The notes beneath the pieces were generated by a model, which was not told where the DNA came from, ran no database searches, and saw only the letters and a program-made list of their open reading frames with translations. A stretch of 64,000 nucleotides of DNA from Crocodylus rhombifer (lineage: Eukaryota; Chordata; Crocodylia; Crocodylidae): the NCBI GenBank assembly GCA_038503035.1, contig JAVSML010020768.1, positions 1 to 64,000 on the forward strand, written 5' to 3'. The position numbers were made by a program, and so were the translations under genes. Each line of letters opens with the position of its first letter. Position 1 is the first letter of the stretch. This document shows, in pieces, positions 24,237 to 36,700 of the stretch.

Positions 24237-27234
24237 CACAGCACCGCCAGGCACAACAGTGAATGCTGGGATCTCTTCCTAGAAGAGCGTCTCATACGGG
24301 CCCAGAGCCACGTGGACACAGTGCATGCTGCAAACCACGTGGCGTGGGGCACTTTTAGCTGTACTGGGAAGAGGACGCATGCATGGCCGGACGCCTGGAC
24401 CCTGTGGCTGGAACCAGGAGCAGCCCCAACCGCTCGCGGGCGGCTCATGCCACACGTGGGCCGGGTTCGACTGACCAGCTCCTTGCTGCGCCACGTGCCC
24501 TGGCTCACGCGGGCCCCGAGGCAGATTCACACAGGCTGCCACCAGCTTTCACGCTGGAAACGAGCCTGAGGGAGCACGTGGCTTTTGCTCACCGGCTCTC
24601 CCGACGCGCGGCTGGCCCCCACGCCTGCAGCGGCGCGGCAGAGCGATGGCTGGGGCTGCTCGGATACGCTCGGGGGCCGCTGCTCGCTCTCTCCATCAGG
24701 GTTTATTGCGTCCCACCTCCGCACTCTCAGCTCTGTTGGTTTTACAGCGCGTTACGGCAGAAAGCCCACTGGAGCATTCCCAGCCCGGCAGGGGGGCCTT
24801 AGCAGCCTCGGCCGTCTGTTATTGCTCCCACGCCAGCGGGAAGAGCATTTCGGAGGATCGATTACCCCGCCGGGCACGTCCGTCGCTTTGCACAGGCACC
24901 TCAGCGGCCTGGCTCCTTCCCACATACCCCGGTGGCTTCTCTCCCCTCATCTCACCCACAACCCCTCGTTTCTTGACATGGCGCACGGCTGAGAGGTGAC
25001 TGTGGAAGGCCACAAGCGGTGCTGGCCTTTAAAAAAGCTTTGCTACAACTCACTGTAAAAAACCCCCGAACAGCTGTAAATAAAACAAAGCAGGCGGCTG
25101 CTCCCCTGGGGCCGCGGGTTGTCTGGCTCAGCAGTAAATAACGCTGGGAAGAACAAACCGGTAGCAAGGGCCAGGACAAGCTGCTGGGGAGGAGGAAAGG
25201 GGCTGTCTCTGTATGGCCCCGGGCCCCTGAAAGCGGGCGGGAGATGGGGAACGCGAGAGGGATCCTTCCTCCAGCTCCCTGGCGGCGCGAGCCTCTGCTT
25301 GCCCGCTCCGGGCAGTAGAGGACAGCCCTTGGCGGCCCTACCTGGATCGGGGAAGCGAAGCTCCGGCGGTCATGCTGGAGCAGCACCGTCGTGTCCCCGG
25401 GGACAAGCCTTGCTCGTGGGACCCCGCAGGTTGGGAGCGGCCGGCTGGGCTGGCAGGGCAGCACCTGGCCCTTGGGGGCATCCCTGGGGCTATGGGAATT
25501 CAGCTCGGGAGCGGGGCAGCTTTTCACCCTGATGTGGAGGCATCGAGAAACTGCCTCCATCTCCACAGGGGAAAGAGGCCGGTGCCACCACTGTTGGGCA
25601 ACTGGCAGCGAGGGGGAAGGCGGTTGCATTTCCCTCGTGTCAGCTGGGCAAGGGGAGCACTCAGCTGAAGATGCCCAAATCACCACGTCCTCCCAAGGGT
25701 GATGGCATGTGCCAGGAAAGCCCCTCTGGCTCTGGCACAAAGCACCCGGCAGCACGGCTGGGCCCGGGGAGCTGCAGCTGGAAGCTGCCTGCAGACACCG
25801 GCACCGCTCTGCACTGGAGGCGGTTGCAGCAGGTGCCGTGCCCCCTGTCCCCGCCGCACGGAGGGGTTGAGGAGGGGGATTGGAGGCAACCCCCCAGGAT
25901 GACCGACCTCTGCAGACTGGATGCACGACAACGTGGCAGGATCCCACGCGCCGGGCAGGGCAGACAGCTGATCGTAGTGCGCCCGGCTGCGCCCGTGGCA
26001 GTGCAAGGGGCTGGGAGCAGCGCAGGCGGGAGAGGTGCACCTTCGCCCCAGCTCAGCGAGGATCGCCCCCCGGGGTGGGGGGACGCTTGCCCTGCGGACC
26101 ATGGATGCAGGGCCCTGGCAGAGATGGGAAGGGGCTTTCCCCAAGTTCAACATCTTGGTCGCTCTCATCCCCCATCTCCTTCTCAGATGATGCTGGGACC
26201 TTGTCTACACTAGAGGAAGGGTTAAACCACAGGAGGCCCCATGGGCTAAGGACAAGAGCTCCTGCCTTTACCACGTCATGGACCAGCAAAGGCCCAGAAC
26301 AGACCTCAGATTTACCCTGACGGGGGTGGGCTGCACACCGGACCGTTGGACGGTGCCAGGGAACACGCGGCTCTGGCCTGCGGCCTGGACGGGAGCACGG
26401 CATCTGCGTCCCCCAGCCAGACCCCCTGAACACTGCAGGGGGAAGAGTTGGACGAAGCCAGCCTTGGGAGGCTGCGATGCCCATTATCTGCAGGTGCTTG
26501 GGGCTGCCTGTTGGGTTCCCTGCAGCGGCTTTGACTGACTGCCAGTGGATGCACCTACAATTTAACCTCCTGCCTTTCCCTCCCCACCCGCAGGAAGCAG
26601 CATTTCCCCTGCCCACTTGTGTCTGAAGCTGATCAGGCCCCTCTCGCTGTCACATGCCTGCCATGAGTCTCACTAGGCCTTGCCCAGCAGGCCCCAGGAC
26701 GAGGACTCTCAAGAGGAGCGGCAGGGGCAAGCCGGCTGCAGCTGGGCCCCGACGTGAGAAGTGACGAGAGCTCAGCAAAGCGGGTATGTGACAGGACAGG
26801 CTGGGTAAGAGATGGGAAGGGAGGGCTGGAGCGGGCAGGGGAGGGGACGGGCCCGGGGTGCCAACTGAGGCAGACGCATCGTCTCCGGTGCTGGCGCTCG
26901 TAGACTGAGCCCATACCCATGGCGCAAGGGATTGTCCCGGACCCGGCAGCACGAGCAGCTGACAAGCAAAGGTCCCTGTTAAGCAAGCAGAGCTCAGGAT
27001 TAGCAAGCTGAGGGTGAGAGCCAAGAGCAAGCATCTCCCTGACCCCTTCCTGCCTGCCGGTCTCTTGCACAAGCCCCACGGAGGGTGAAAGGCAGAACTG
27101 CTTCCTCTGGCTGGCATGAGCTGGGATTTCACCGGGGTCGTACGGGAAGGCCAGCGCACGGGGGCTGCAAAGGGTTCCCGGACTTGGGAGCTGGAGGAGA
27201 CCAAGAAAACCCCACGCACCAGGGCAGACTGGAT
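24237..27234. other. Intergenic between the young CR1 and the DIS3L2 3' end
   Basis: Three kilobases without a gene I can support. Several open frames occur, but they are typical of GC-rich DNA and lack family motifs. No tRNA or other RNA gene recognised. Confidence 0.5.
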
Positions 27235-27240
27235 TTTATT
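27235..27240 (-). terminator. DIS3L2: DIS3L2 poly(A) signal AATAAA
   Basis: The minus strand reads CACAATAAAATCC about 410 bases after the DIS3L2 stop codon. It is the only canonical signal I noticed in that interval on this strand. Confidence 0.7.
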
Positions 27241-27649
27241 GTGCAGTGCAGGAGTCAGCAGGAAATGCCCTGGCTCCCCCCAGCCACCGCCCCGTCCACC
27301 CAGGAACGCCACGCCACATCACAAAAGCACGAGGGGGCACGAGCCTGGCTGGTGCTCCTGAGGGAACGCCAGGCCCCGGCCCCGATGCGTCAGGGCATGA
27401 GGAAGGAGCAGCCGGTTGCAGTTAAAAGAAACAAAGAAAGCTAAAAACCCCCCAAAGAATAGAAACAGTACGTGCCCGGCAGCTCCGAAGGGACAGGGCC
27501 ACTGAGCCCCGCTGCTCGGGTTAAAATCCGAACTGGAAATAAAATAGCCTTGGTTAAAAGAAGGGCCCCTCCGGCCCCCCTGCATGGGAAGGCAGCCTGG
27601 GCACGAAGGGCATGGCGGGGTGGGTGGGAGGTGCCGGAGCCGTCTGCTC
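27241..27649 (-). other. DIS3L2: DIS3L2 3' untranslated region
   Basis: Runs from the TGA at 27652-27650 to the AATAAA. No intron signals or repeats are evident in it. Confidence 0.65.
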
Positions 27650-27751
27650 TCACTCCCTCTCCGGGCCTGGTCTCCTGAGCACGGCGCTGTACTTCAGGGG
27701 GGCGTTGTCGGCTCTGAGCACCACGTCGACCAGCGTGAAGAGGGCGATCAC
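27650..27751 (-). CDS. DIS3L2: DIS3L2 last coding exon
   Basis: Thirty-three codons plus [23 protein letters not shown] is followed by [13 protein letters not shown]. The acceptor is TTCCCCGAG, a less common GAG. Exon and stop are in frame with the upstream exons. Confidence 0.9.
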   Translation of the reverse strand: MIALFTLVDVVLRADNAPLKYSAVLRRPGPERE

Positions 27752-30700
27752 CTCGGGGAAGGAGAGAGAAGCTGGTGTGAGGTGGTTCACTGAGGGCTGG
27801 AAGCTTCCCCACGGGAGAGACCGCTGCCAGGCTGCCCCAAGCCGGGGCCTTGTGGGGGAGAGCTCGTCTTTAATGGGGAGAGGCAGCTCTGCGGGGGTGC
27901 GCGCAGCTCAACGCACGCTCCCTCTCCAGCTGGCAGGGGCATCGCTCTCTCGCTGTGCCCAGGTCCTGGGCAGCTCAGACCCTCCCTCTCCCAACGCCAG
28001 CGCCAGCGCCATTGGGGGCAGCTCTGGGGCAGGCAGGGGCTGCTTCTCCGCAGCAGAATGGCTTGGGAGAGGGAAAGCTGCTTACTCAGGGAGCCCAGGC
28101 CGAAGGTCAGCAGCGAACAAAGAGGCTCCTGAAGGCACTCCCGGCATTTACAGCCATCTCCCTGCCCCGAGAAGGGACTCTCCACCCGGAAACTTTCTGC
28201 ACATCAGCCGCAGACACATGCCAAAGAACCGATGACCCCAGGCAGGACCTGCAACACCCGATCCTGCTCCCCAGGCACGCAAGTAGAACTGTGCCGATCC
28301 ACACAGCCCTCCGTGTGACCGGGACCTGAATCCCTGCTCCTCATCTGCTCCAGGCACAGGCTGGAGGAAGGCAAAGCCTGGCGGGCGGGAGCGCCGTCCC
28401 GTGCGTGGGCAAAGCCAGCGAGCAGCTAGAGTGATTCCTTAGCTGCTGGAAATCTGCACGGTTGCATCCAGCCCCGTGATTTCAGCGCCCGCAGTGATCT
28501 ACCCCCGGGGAAGTCCTGGGCCCTGACGCAGTAGACCAGATCGGGCCAGCACCGCCTGGTATAGGGCTTGCTGTGGCCAGCCTCCACTCTGGTCCCACTA
28601 GATGTGGGGGTCTGGAGTGCCTGCAGGACCTGAGCCTTCCTCACCATGACACTGTGCCCCTAGGTAGACTGCAGCACCCCAGCAGCTGCCCCAGTCCCAC
28701 TGGTCGTGGAAGCACTGGGATGCAAGACATGGACTGAAGGCTCCAGTGAAACCTAAGGCAGCCTCTGGCTCGCAGCATCAGGGACTCGAGGCCTCAAGTC
28801 TCTCTCGGATCTCATCCCGCCCCATTCTCTTCCCCCCCAGCGCTGGTGGGATGCCAAGCCCTCCAAGACAGGCACGCTGTCATGGATGTGCCCCTGCAGT
28901 GCCCTCTCTGTGGCACCTGCTCCATCCCAGCAGCTAGGAGGAGCTTTCCCTGTGCTGTCCTCTGGCTGCTGTGTACACAGGTGCAGCGACTGGGCTGCTG
29001 CTCCAGAGGAGCTGTGGGGATGTGGCCAGGTCTCCTCTGGACTCAGGGAAATGGCACCAGCCTGTAGGGAAAGGCAGCACCTAGTGATGGCAGAGACATG
29101 GTGCACAGAGGGCAAAAGCCTACATACTGGGCACTAGGGTGGCCTCTTGGGTCCGCCTGATGCCGGGTGGAGCTGTACATCCCCCATGCCAGGGCAAAGG
29201 CAGGGATAGCACGCTGCAGCAGCTGCCCAACCTCTGCCCATTTCAGGTAGCCTGCAAACCACCTTCACAGACATTCCCCGCTTTGGCTGGGTTCAGGCAA
29301 ACCCGGGCAGGTGCCAAGCACCACAGCAGTGCGTGGGGCCCCTTCCTGCGTGGCGGAGGAGGCTGGCGCTGCCGAGGCTGGGCGGCTCACTCCAGGGCAC
29401 AAGGAGGCCAGAGCTGCATGTCAAGGTGACAGTGCTTCTTGCTGGTTCAGCACAGCGCTGGCTGGGTGATGGCCGTTTGCAGGGTGAGAGGTTTATTGGC
29501 TCAGGGATGGGCCGGCAGGGAAGGGAAGTGCGCTGTGTGCCTTGACCTGGCCTGGCCCAGGGCCCCAGTGTTTTCTTAGGAGGCGTGGAAGATCCCTCAC
29601 AAATGTTTGCTTAGCAGAAGGGATCATCCCCAGCCCTGGGCCTGGCTCCTGCCAGGCAGCCATTTTTCACACTGGAGGCACTTAAGTGACACCAGCTCCC
29701 ATGCAAAAGAGGAATCACCTGGGGTGGCTGCAGGGGCCGAGCTCAGAGGTAGAAGTGCGGTGCCAGAGGGAGCATGGCTCCCAGCACAGGCTCATCACGC
29801 TTTCCACAGCGCTGGGCTGGGTCTACGCTAGCAAATACTTAGGGACGTGGTGCGCAGCCACGGGAGGAGCCCGGCTGCTCTGGACGCTAGTGCCAGGGTG
29901 GCTCCACGCAGTAGCAGACTGGCCTCACCCAGCCCCGCTCTCTATGCCAGGGGAGTTTGAGGCTGGAGCGAGCTGTAAGTCTCAGCAGCAGCAGTGGTTC
30001 CCCACAGGCTACGACACCGGGGTCCGACCTGGCCCTTCCCAGAGCGTGACAGCAGGGGGGTGTGGGGATCGCATCCAGAGCCCCCTGCCACCTCCTGCTG
30101 AACGCCCCAGAGGCGCCCGTGTGGACACGGAGTCTGCAGCCGAGTCATCTGGGCAACTTGGCTCCACCCCACCCCAAAGCCTGGCCCGGAGCTGGTGTTA
30201 CCTGGCGGGCAGCTTCCTGCTTGGGGGTCTCCTCCTCCCACACGAGGGTCAGCTCCGGCTTCTTCCCCACCTTCTGGAAGTGGAAGCCCACCAGGGGCAG
30301 AGCCTGCAGGCAGACATGGATGCTGGGAACGGCTCTAACTCCTGCTGCCTGACAGAGATCCCAGGAACCCCGTCCCTTTCCCAGCCCTGCCCCGTTGCCC
30401 TGCAGGCCATGGCTGGGCTTCCCTCCTCTGTCCCTCAGCGCCTGCTTGCTGACACGTTGAAATCCCTCCTGTTCAGCATGCAACAGAAAGGCCCCTCGGC
30501 GCTCTGAACTGTCGGGAGCCCAGGGCTCGTGAGCTGTAATTCAGGGGCTGCTGTAACTTGCACACAGTCCACGCAGCAGGCAGTGGGGTCCAGTTAAAGG
30601 TGTCGCCGCGAGCCGTATAGCCACGGTACGAGAGGCTGACATTGCTCCCTGTGGGGCTAGCGCAGGGCTGATTGCTGTCAGGCAGCCCCTGGTAACATGG

Positions 30701-33700
30701 CTGGTAACATGAAATTCAAACTGGCCCCTCTGGTTTCGGAGCCCAGGCGCTTGTGCTTTCAAACCTGGGCTTTAGCTCCTTTTCCCTAGAAAAACCATCC
30801 GCTTTCAAACAAAGCATCTGAAAACAGAGGAGACCGGAGGAGAGACTTCCCTGCTCCACCTTGCCCGGCCTCCTTGCTGCCTCTGATCCTGCCCTTGTCC
30901 TGCCGGCGGCTTGGGAAGCTGAGAAGCAGGCAGTGCCCTCCGAGGTGGATCTGGGAGGGGGAGGGAAGGGCCGTGCCTTGGCACTGGGTTCTTCAGAGTA
31001 AAGGAAGCTGCGGCCCGTCTCCCTCAAAGCCAGGCGAGGTGGAAATGTGTTTTAGCTGAAGGAATGGCAAGCTCTATCCCAGGCTTTCTCTAGCTCTTAA
31101 CAGCTCCCACCGTCCCCTTAACTCTGCCCCTTTCTCTACAGTGGTTACCATGCCACAGTTCCTGAGGCTCTTAGCTACATGGCCATGTCACCCTGTCCTA
31201 CTGCTGCACAGGCACCAGGGCAGCTTGGCTGGTGGCACTGCTTGTGTGCCAGGGCCATGGGTGCCTTTGTTCCCTGCTTGGATGAGCCAGCATCACAGCA
31301 GCGAAGGTCCCTGGGCCTTGCCCCATGAGGGCGTGCCCCACTTCCAGTCCCAGAGCCCTGGTGCTGTGGGAGGACGAAGGCCGCAGCCTGCAGCAGCATG
31401 GGCCGCCCGCCCGCCCGCGAAGCACTTACGTTGCAGTAGATGCGTTTCTGGACGCCGAAGCGCAGCACCAGGACGTCGAAGGCCTCATTCAGGACGCCCA
31501 TCACCATCGCCTCTGACTCCAGGGGGCCACACTCCTGCAAGGCAACGTGCTGGCACAACAAGAGACACCCCCAGGCCTCTGCCACCCCAGCGCCAAGCTC
31601 TGCCCTCTCCTTCACACTTGTCCCATGTGGGCAATGCCCAAGCCTAGGATGCCCCTCCCTCCTTCTCCCCAGGGAACACCATATTAAGTACCACCTCTCC
31701 CCAGCCCCCTCAGGCCTGGATACAGCTCCGCAAGGTGCAAACAGCCAGGACACCCGGTCCTGCAGGACCCCAGCCAAGCCCAAGAGGCCAGTGGAGGACC
31801 TGCAGTGTCTGTCTGCTGCACAGACAGGAGAGAGGCAGTACAGAGCTTGCCCTCTTAGTTGCAGCCCCGGGGGGAGGCCCCGTGATTCTCTGAAGGCAAG
31901 AACCTGCCCTGGGAAGAGCAGGCAGAGGCCACAAAACAGCAAGTCACATGGGCGAGAAGGGGCTGCAAATCCAAGGGTTAACCTGAGCAGTGGAGCTCCA
32001 AGCAGAGTAGGAAGCTGCTGCCATGAGATGTGGCCACTGGGCGAAACCAAGGCATCCTTGCAGGAGAGTCATCTCACAGTGTGGGGAATCCAAGGAGAGG
32101 CCTGGTCCTTGCTCCCAGGGCCAAGGGAAGGGGCTGGCACATCCAGCGCAGTGCTGCCTGGGGCCTTACCCTGACGAAGACAGAGAAGAAGAGTTCGGCA
32201 CTGAGCTCCTGCACTCGCTTGGATGCCATCTTGCGGTCGTTGCAGTGGTCTGCCTGCTCCTGGATGGCCTCCTTCCGCAGCCGGACTGGGCGCCCAGAGC
32301 CTAGGAAGGAAAACCACTGTGGCTTGGCACCCTGGTGCTACAGACATCAATGCCCACCCCAGAGCTGCCTGATTTGCTAAAGGGCTTGGGATGCTGGCCA
32401 AGAGCACGTGACTGCAAGGAGTGAGACTGAGCAGCCTAGCTCCTGCCTGGTGCTGGGCCTACCAACACAAGGGGGTGATGCCCACCTGGTCTCACCCATT
32501 GTTGGCAGGAAAATCCCCCTGAGATGAGTCCTTTTGACACCCTGCTCTGTGGAGGGTGGGTCAGGGAGCTGGGACCATGCTGGGCAGTTACAGCAGCCAT
32601 GTAGGTGGGAGGGGGGCAAAGGAGGTTGGCCTGAGTCCCCAGAACCCCGGAGTCCTGACCCTGACCCTGACTCCTTCCCCCCCCGGACAGCCCTGCTCTG
32701 GAGGCACTGGCACAGAGCTCATCCCGCAGGGAGCCCACTCCTGGGCTGCCAGCCCCCACAGTCCCATGAGCACGTACCCAGCGAGGCGGAGAGCAGCCGG
32801 TGGACGATAACGTCGGGATAGCGGCGGATGGGCGAGGTGAAGTGGGTGTAGAGGGGCACGTTGAGGGCGTAGTGGTGGAAAAGGGTCTCGTCTTTTAGGA
32901 CTCCGGTGCAGAAGTAGAGGGCCATCTGAAAGGGAAACCCTGTGATGAGACAGGCAGCCCCCTGCCGACATCCTGGGAGCTGCTCTGTGAGGCCCTGCAG
33001 ACTGGGCTTGGGGCACTGGGACAGGAGGGGATTTGCATAGGGAGCGTCTTGTATGACAGACACAGCCCGGGAGGGTTGGGGGTATGAGCTGCCCAGTGCC
33101 CCCTCGCAGGGCAGAGGCATGTCCAGGCCAGCTCTGCCAGGAGCCACTGGGAACGGGGAGAGGGAAGAGTCCTCCTTTCCCTCTTGGAAAAGAGTCTGTT
33201 CTTTCCCTGCTGCTACCAGGCTATTTCTGCCGCTGGTTGTTCTCTGCCACAGCCCAGCTGCCTGCTCCCCACCCCAGCGTTAAACCCCTGAGCACGACAA
33301 GGAAACGCCTGGCCCCAGACCTGGGGGCAGGATCCTACGGCTTGCTTCTCTTTTGCTTGGAGGACTCCCAGTGGGGCCATGTGGGGGCCTCTCACTCAGA
33401 CGCTTGAAATGGGTCCAAGTCTTTGCAGGGGGACGAGAACCAGCCTATTGCCCTGGGGCCAAGCTGCCAGCGTGGCACTAGTGGAGCTGTGGCGACACCC
33501 TGTACCCTGTCCGTGCCAGCACGCTGGCTGTGGCACACGCATACACGTCTCGACTGTGGACCCCCCCCAGATGCCGAGCAGGTGGCTGACTTGGGCTGAA
33601 AGAAGGCATGAGCGGCAGGACGGTGCCGGGGTGATGGTGCCCCCAGCGCGCCGATGTAAGCGGGTGACAGGGATGCCATGGGGGTCAAATGAGGCAGGGA

Positions 33701-36700
33701 CAGGGCAGTCAGCGTGTAAACCAGGCGCACAAAACATCCAGGCAAGGGGGAATAACCCTTCCTGCACCCCAGGAAATGGGAAAGATGCAGCCACCAACAA
33801 AATGATTCAAGATGAACCCCCCCGGCCAGCCTGTTTGTGCACACTGTGCATCGCTCGGCCCCTCGTCCGTACCAGCCCTCCGAAAGCAAGCTTGCCTCAG
33901 AGGGCCTGGGCTCGTACCACCTTCACCAGAGCGCTTTGCACTGTATCAACCAAGTCCCTGGACGTGACTAACCAGCCGGGCAAAGGCTGCTTCCATGCCC
34001 GTGCCTGATGGCAGAGGAAGGCCTTCAGGGAACAGATCGGCATTAGGGTCCCGCAGCCGGTAGGGGCTGCCGTGATGGATTTCCAGATGCACCTGCACAT
34101 CACAGGCTTGTGAAGGCTGCTCTCCTGCCAGGGGATTTTCACTATGGCTACGTTGCCAGAGGCCAGGCACCACAGCTTTCTCCTTTCCTCCGGGCGACGG
34201 GCAGCAGAACGCCACCCTCCCTCCTGCTCCAGCACGGCCATGGGGATTAATTGGTATTGTGAGCTGGGAATGGGCTCCGCTTGGCAGTGTCCATGCAGCT
34301 GCAAGGGCAGGGCTGGAATAAGTCACCCCAGCTCGACGAGCGGTTTCTGGCAGCAGCTGTGCTGGTGGCCTGATGCCCCAGCACCAGCTCCGCTTGGACG
34401 GTGCCTGCCCCGTGCAGCACTTCAACACTGAATGAACCCCAGAGGCGAATGAAGAGATGGTGCCATAAGCATAAGCCTCTGCGAGGCCCCTCGCTCAGCT
34501 CCAGGCCCATCAGGATATGGCCTTGCTCTGTGGTTCCTGGCCTGAAGGACTCCGAACACCTACTCCGAGGAACCGGCCGGCAAGCGCAACCCAGACTCCA
34601 GGAATCCCGGCCCTGGGGGAGGAGGAGAGGTGCATGCAGGGTGCCCAGCACCCTGGCAGGGGTGGGCTTTGAACCTAGCACTGGAAGGCAGCAGCTTACA
34701 ATGCCACAGGGCAGAGGTGGCACAGCCAGCGGCAGCTCAGGCTTCTCCGCCAAAGCCCTTTAGCATTCACTTGGTGGGATGGTTCAGCCCTCCCGGTAAG
34801 TTCAGTCCCTGGACGCTGCCAGTGCCATCTCGAGGCCTACGCGCCCACGCAGCTGTCAGGTGGCAACAACGCTTGGTCTCCACCTAACGTGAAGGGCCCT
34901 GCAGCCCCTCACCCTGCCGCGGAGCCAGCACGCGACGGGCACGGCCCACGGCCCACCAGCCTGGGTGCAGCAATGACGCCCCCGTGCTGACCAGCCCCTG
35001 GGTCACGCTGGTGGGTTGGCGGTGCTGCCCAGGTGAATGCTGTTGTCTACCTGCATGCCCCTGCCCATGCGGGAGGTTGACGAGACCTCTCAAGCTGCAT
35101 CCCGCAGGGGTGCTAGTGGCCTCTGCCCCGCTCCCTTTGCAGTCAGCACCCGTTCAACCCTGCACCAGGACTTGACGGGCCAGAAGGCCTCTTAGGCAGC
35201 GTGCACACGGGACACGCGCAGAGCGGTGGGAGCCAGAAGGGCTCCTGGGAGAATCAGGGCCTGGGAAGCCAAGGCTTAGCGCTTCAAAACTGGCGCAGGG
35301 CCATCGCCGGGTGCCGTGAGCAGAGCCCATGCCGACCGGCTGGAGCGCGGCTGAGTGGCAGCTGCCCCGCATTTCCCAGTGGCCCCCGCAATGGGAACCT
35401 TGCTCAGCCGTGCCCATTATGACCTACGCTCCTGCTTTTATGTTCACGTCTGTGAAACGCCGGCCCCTGGGGCTGGAGAAACGAGGCAGACGGAGACTGT
35501 AGAGAAGGCGGTTGGAGCAGGGGGTTGCGGCAGGGTCACAGTGGCTGAATGAACCTGTTTAAGAGTGACGGGTAGAGACGCAACAGCAGGAGTCGCCTGC
35601 TCCGGTTCCCGAGCTGCTCCGGGAGCTGCGGTTCAGGCGGCTGCCTCCCCCAGCTCCCCAGCCGTGCCAGCTCTCGCGGAGCTGCGCTGCACTGCTCTGG
35701 GCAAGTTAACAGAGTGGGTTAAAAAAAGCAGCGTGGCCCTTGCCTTTTTATGAGACCCATGAGCTGGGAGAAGAGCTCTGGGGGCTGCCAACTTCCACGA
35801 CCCGGGGCTCAATTCCTTCTGATGCACTAGACAAGAGTCTCTTCCATTCGCTTAACTCTCCCGGGCCACGCGGAAGATGCACGCTGTTCCCAGGGCGGGG
35901 TGCGTGGGCCTGGCGTGGGCACAGGGAGGTGCATGCTGGCTCTGAGCCTCCCAGGCTCAGTGGTCAGTGTGGGGAGGGATCCCCAGCCCAATTCCAGCTT
36001 GGGGATTTCCCAGCCTGCCCCTGGAGCTGCAAGAGAGTTGGGGAGGCAGGGTGCGAATGCTTTCTGCACCCCACACCCAAAAAGGGCTGCGTGGGCCAGG
36101 GGGACCCTCAGCAAAGCCACAAGATGGGCAGCTGGCTCCTCCGAGGCCCCGCGATGCGGCGAGGGCAGCTTCAAGCTGCAACCCTCAGCTGGTTCAGAGC
36201 GACAGCGGCCTGGCAGCAAGCGGATGTTTCCTCATTAGCAGACTCTGGTGACAAGCGCTTTCAAAAATGCGGGCCCCGACCGCTCCACTCCCCAGAAGAA
36301 CCGCAAGGAGTTGAAAACTAAATGAGCTGTGGCCGACCGAGGGCTGCTTCGCTCTCGAGGACAGACCGAATCCCTGAAAAATGGAGCGTCACTGCTCCTG
36401 CATCTGTCACGCGGCGGCTGGCAGCCGGATCCGGGCGCCCTGCTGACACACGGCACAAGCTGCGTCCCGGCTCCCGCCTCACCCGAGAGATTTTCATCTT
36501 GACCAACCGGGCCCAGAATGTGTGAGGCCTGGCATGGCTGTGGTTTAATTAACAACCAAATTACTGGTGGCCTCATCCCCAGATGTCGGACCTCGGCACG
36601 GACAGCTGCGAAGCACAAGCTGAGGCAGGTTGGTCCCGAGTGCCTGGCGCTAACGGGGCCACTCGCCATAAATCAGTGACAGCCCCTGCCCCCACTGCCA

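Larger units (their letters stand above)
27752..32169 (-). other. DIS3L2: DIS3L2 introns between the last exons
   Basis: Covers introns 27752-30201, 30304-31429 and 31535-32169. I see no other exon, RNA gene or clear transposon in them. Confidence 0.6.

Noticed and set aside
24237..27234. Several 80-220 codon frames on both strands
   Set aside because: No family motifs, no conserved splice structure, and overlapping frames on both strands. They are explained by GC content.
33946..34428. Minus-strand frame with an exon-like segment ([15 protein letters not shown]) behind a plausible CAG acceptor, considered as an extra DIS3L2 exon
   Set aside because: The flanking DIS3L2 exons join directly in phase (PMQ to MALYF) as in the known protein, and the segment has no RNB or S1 similarity.
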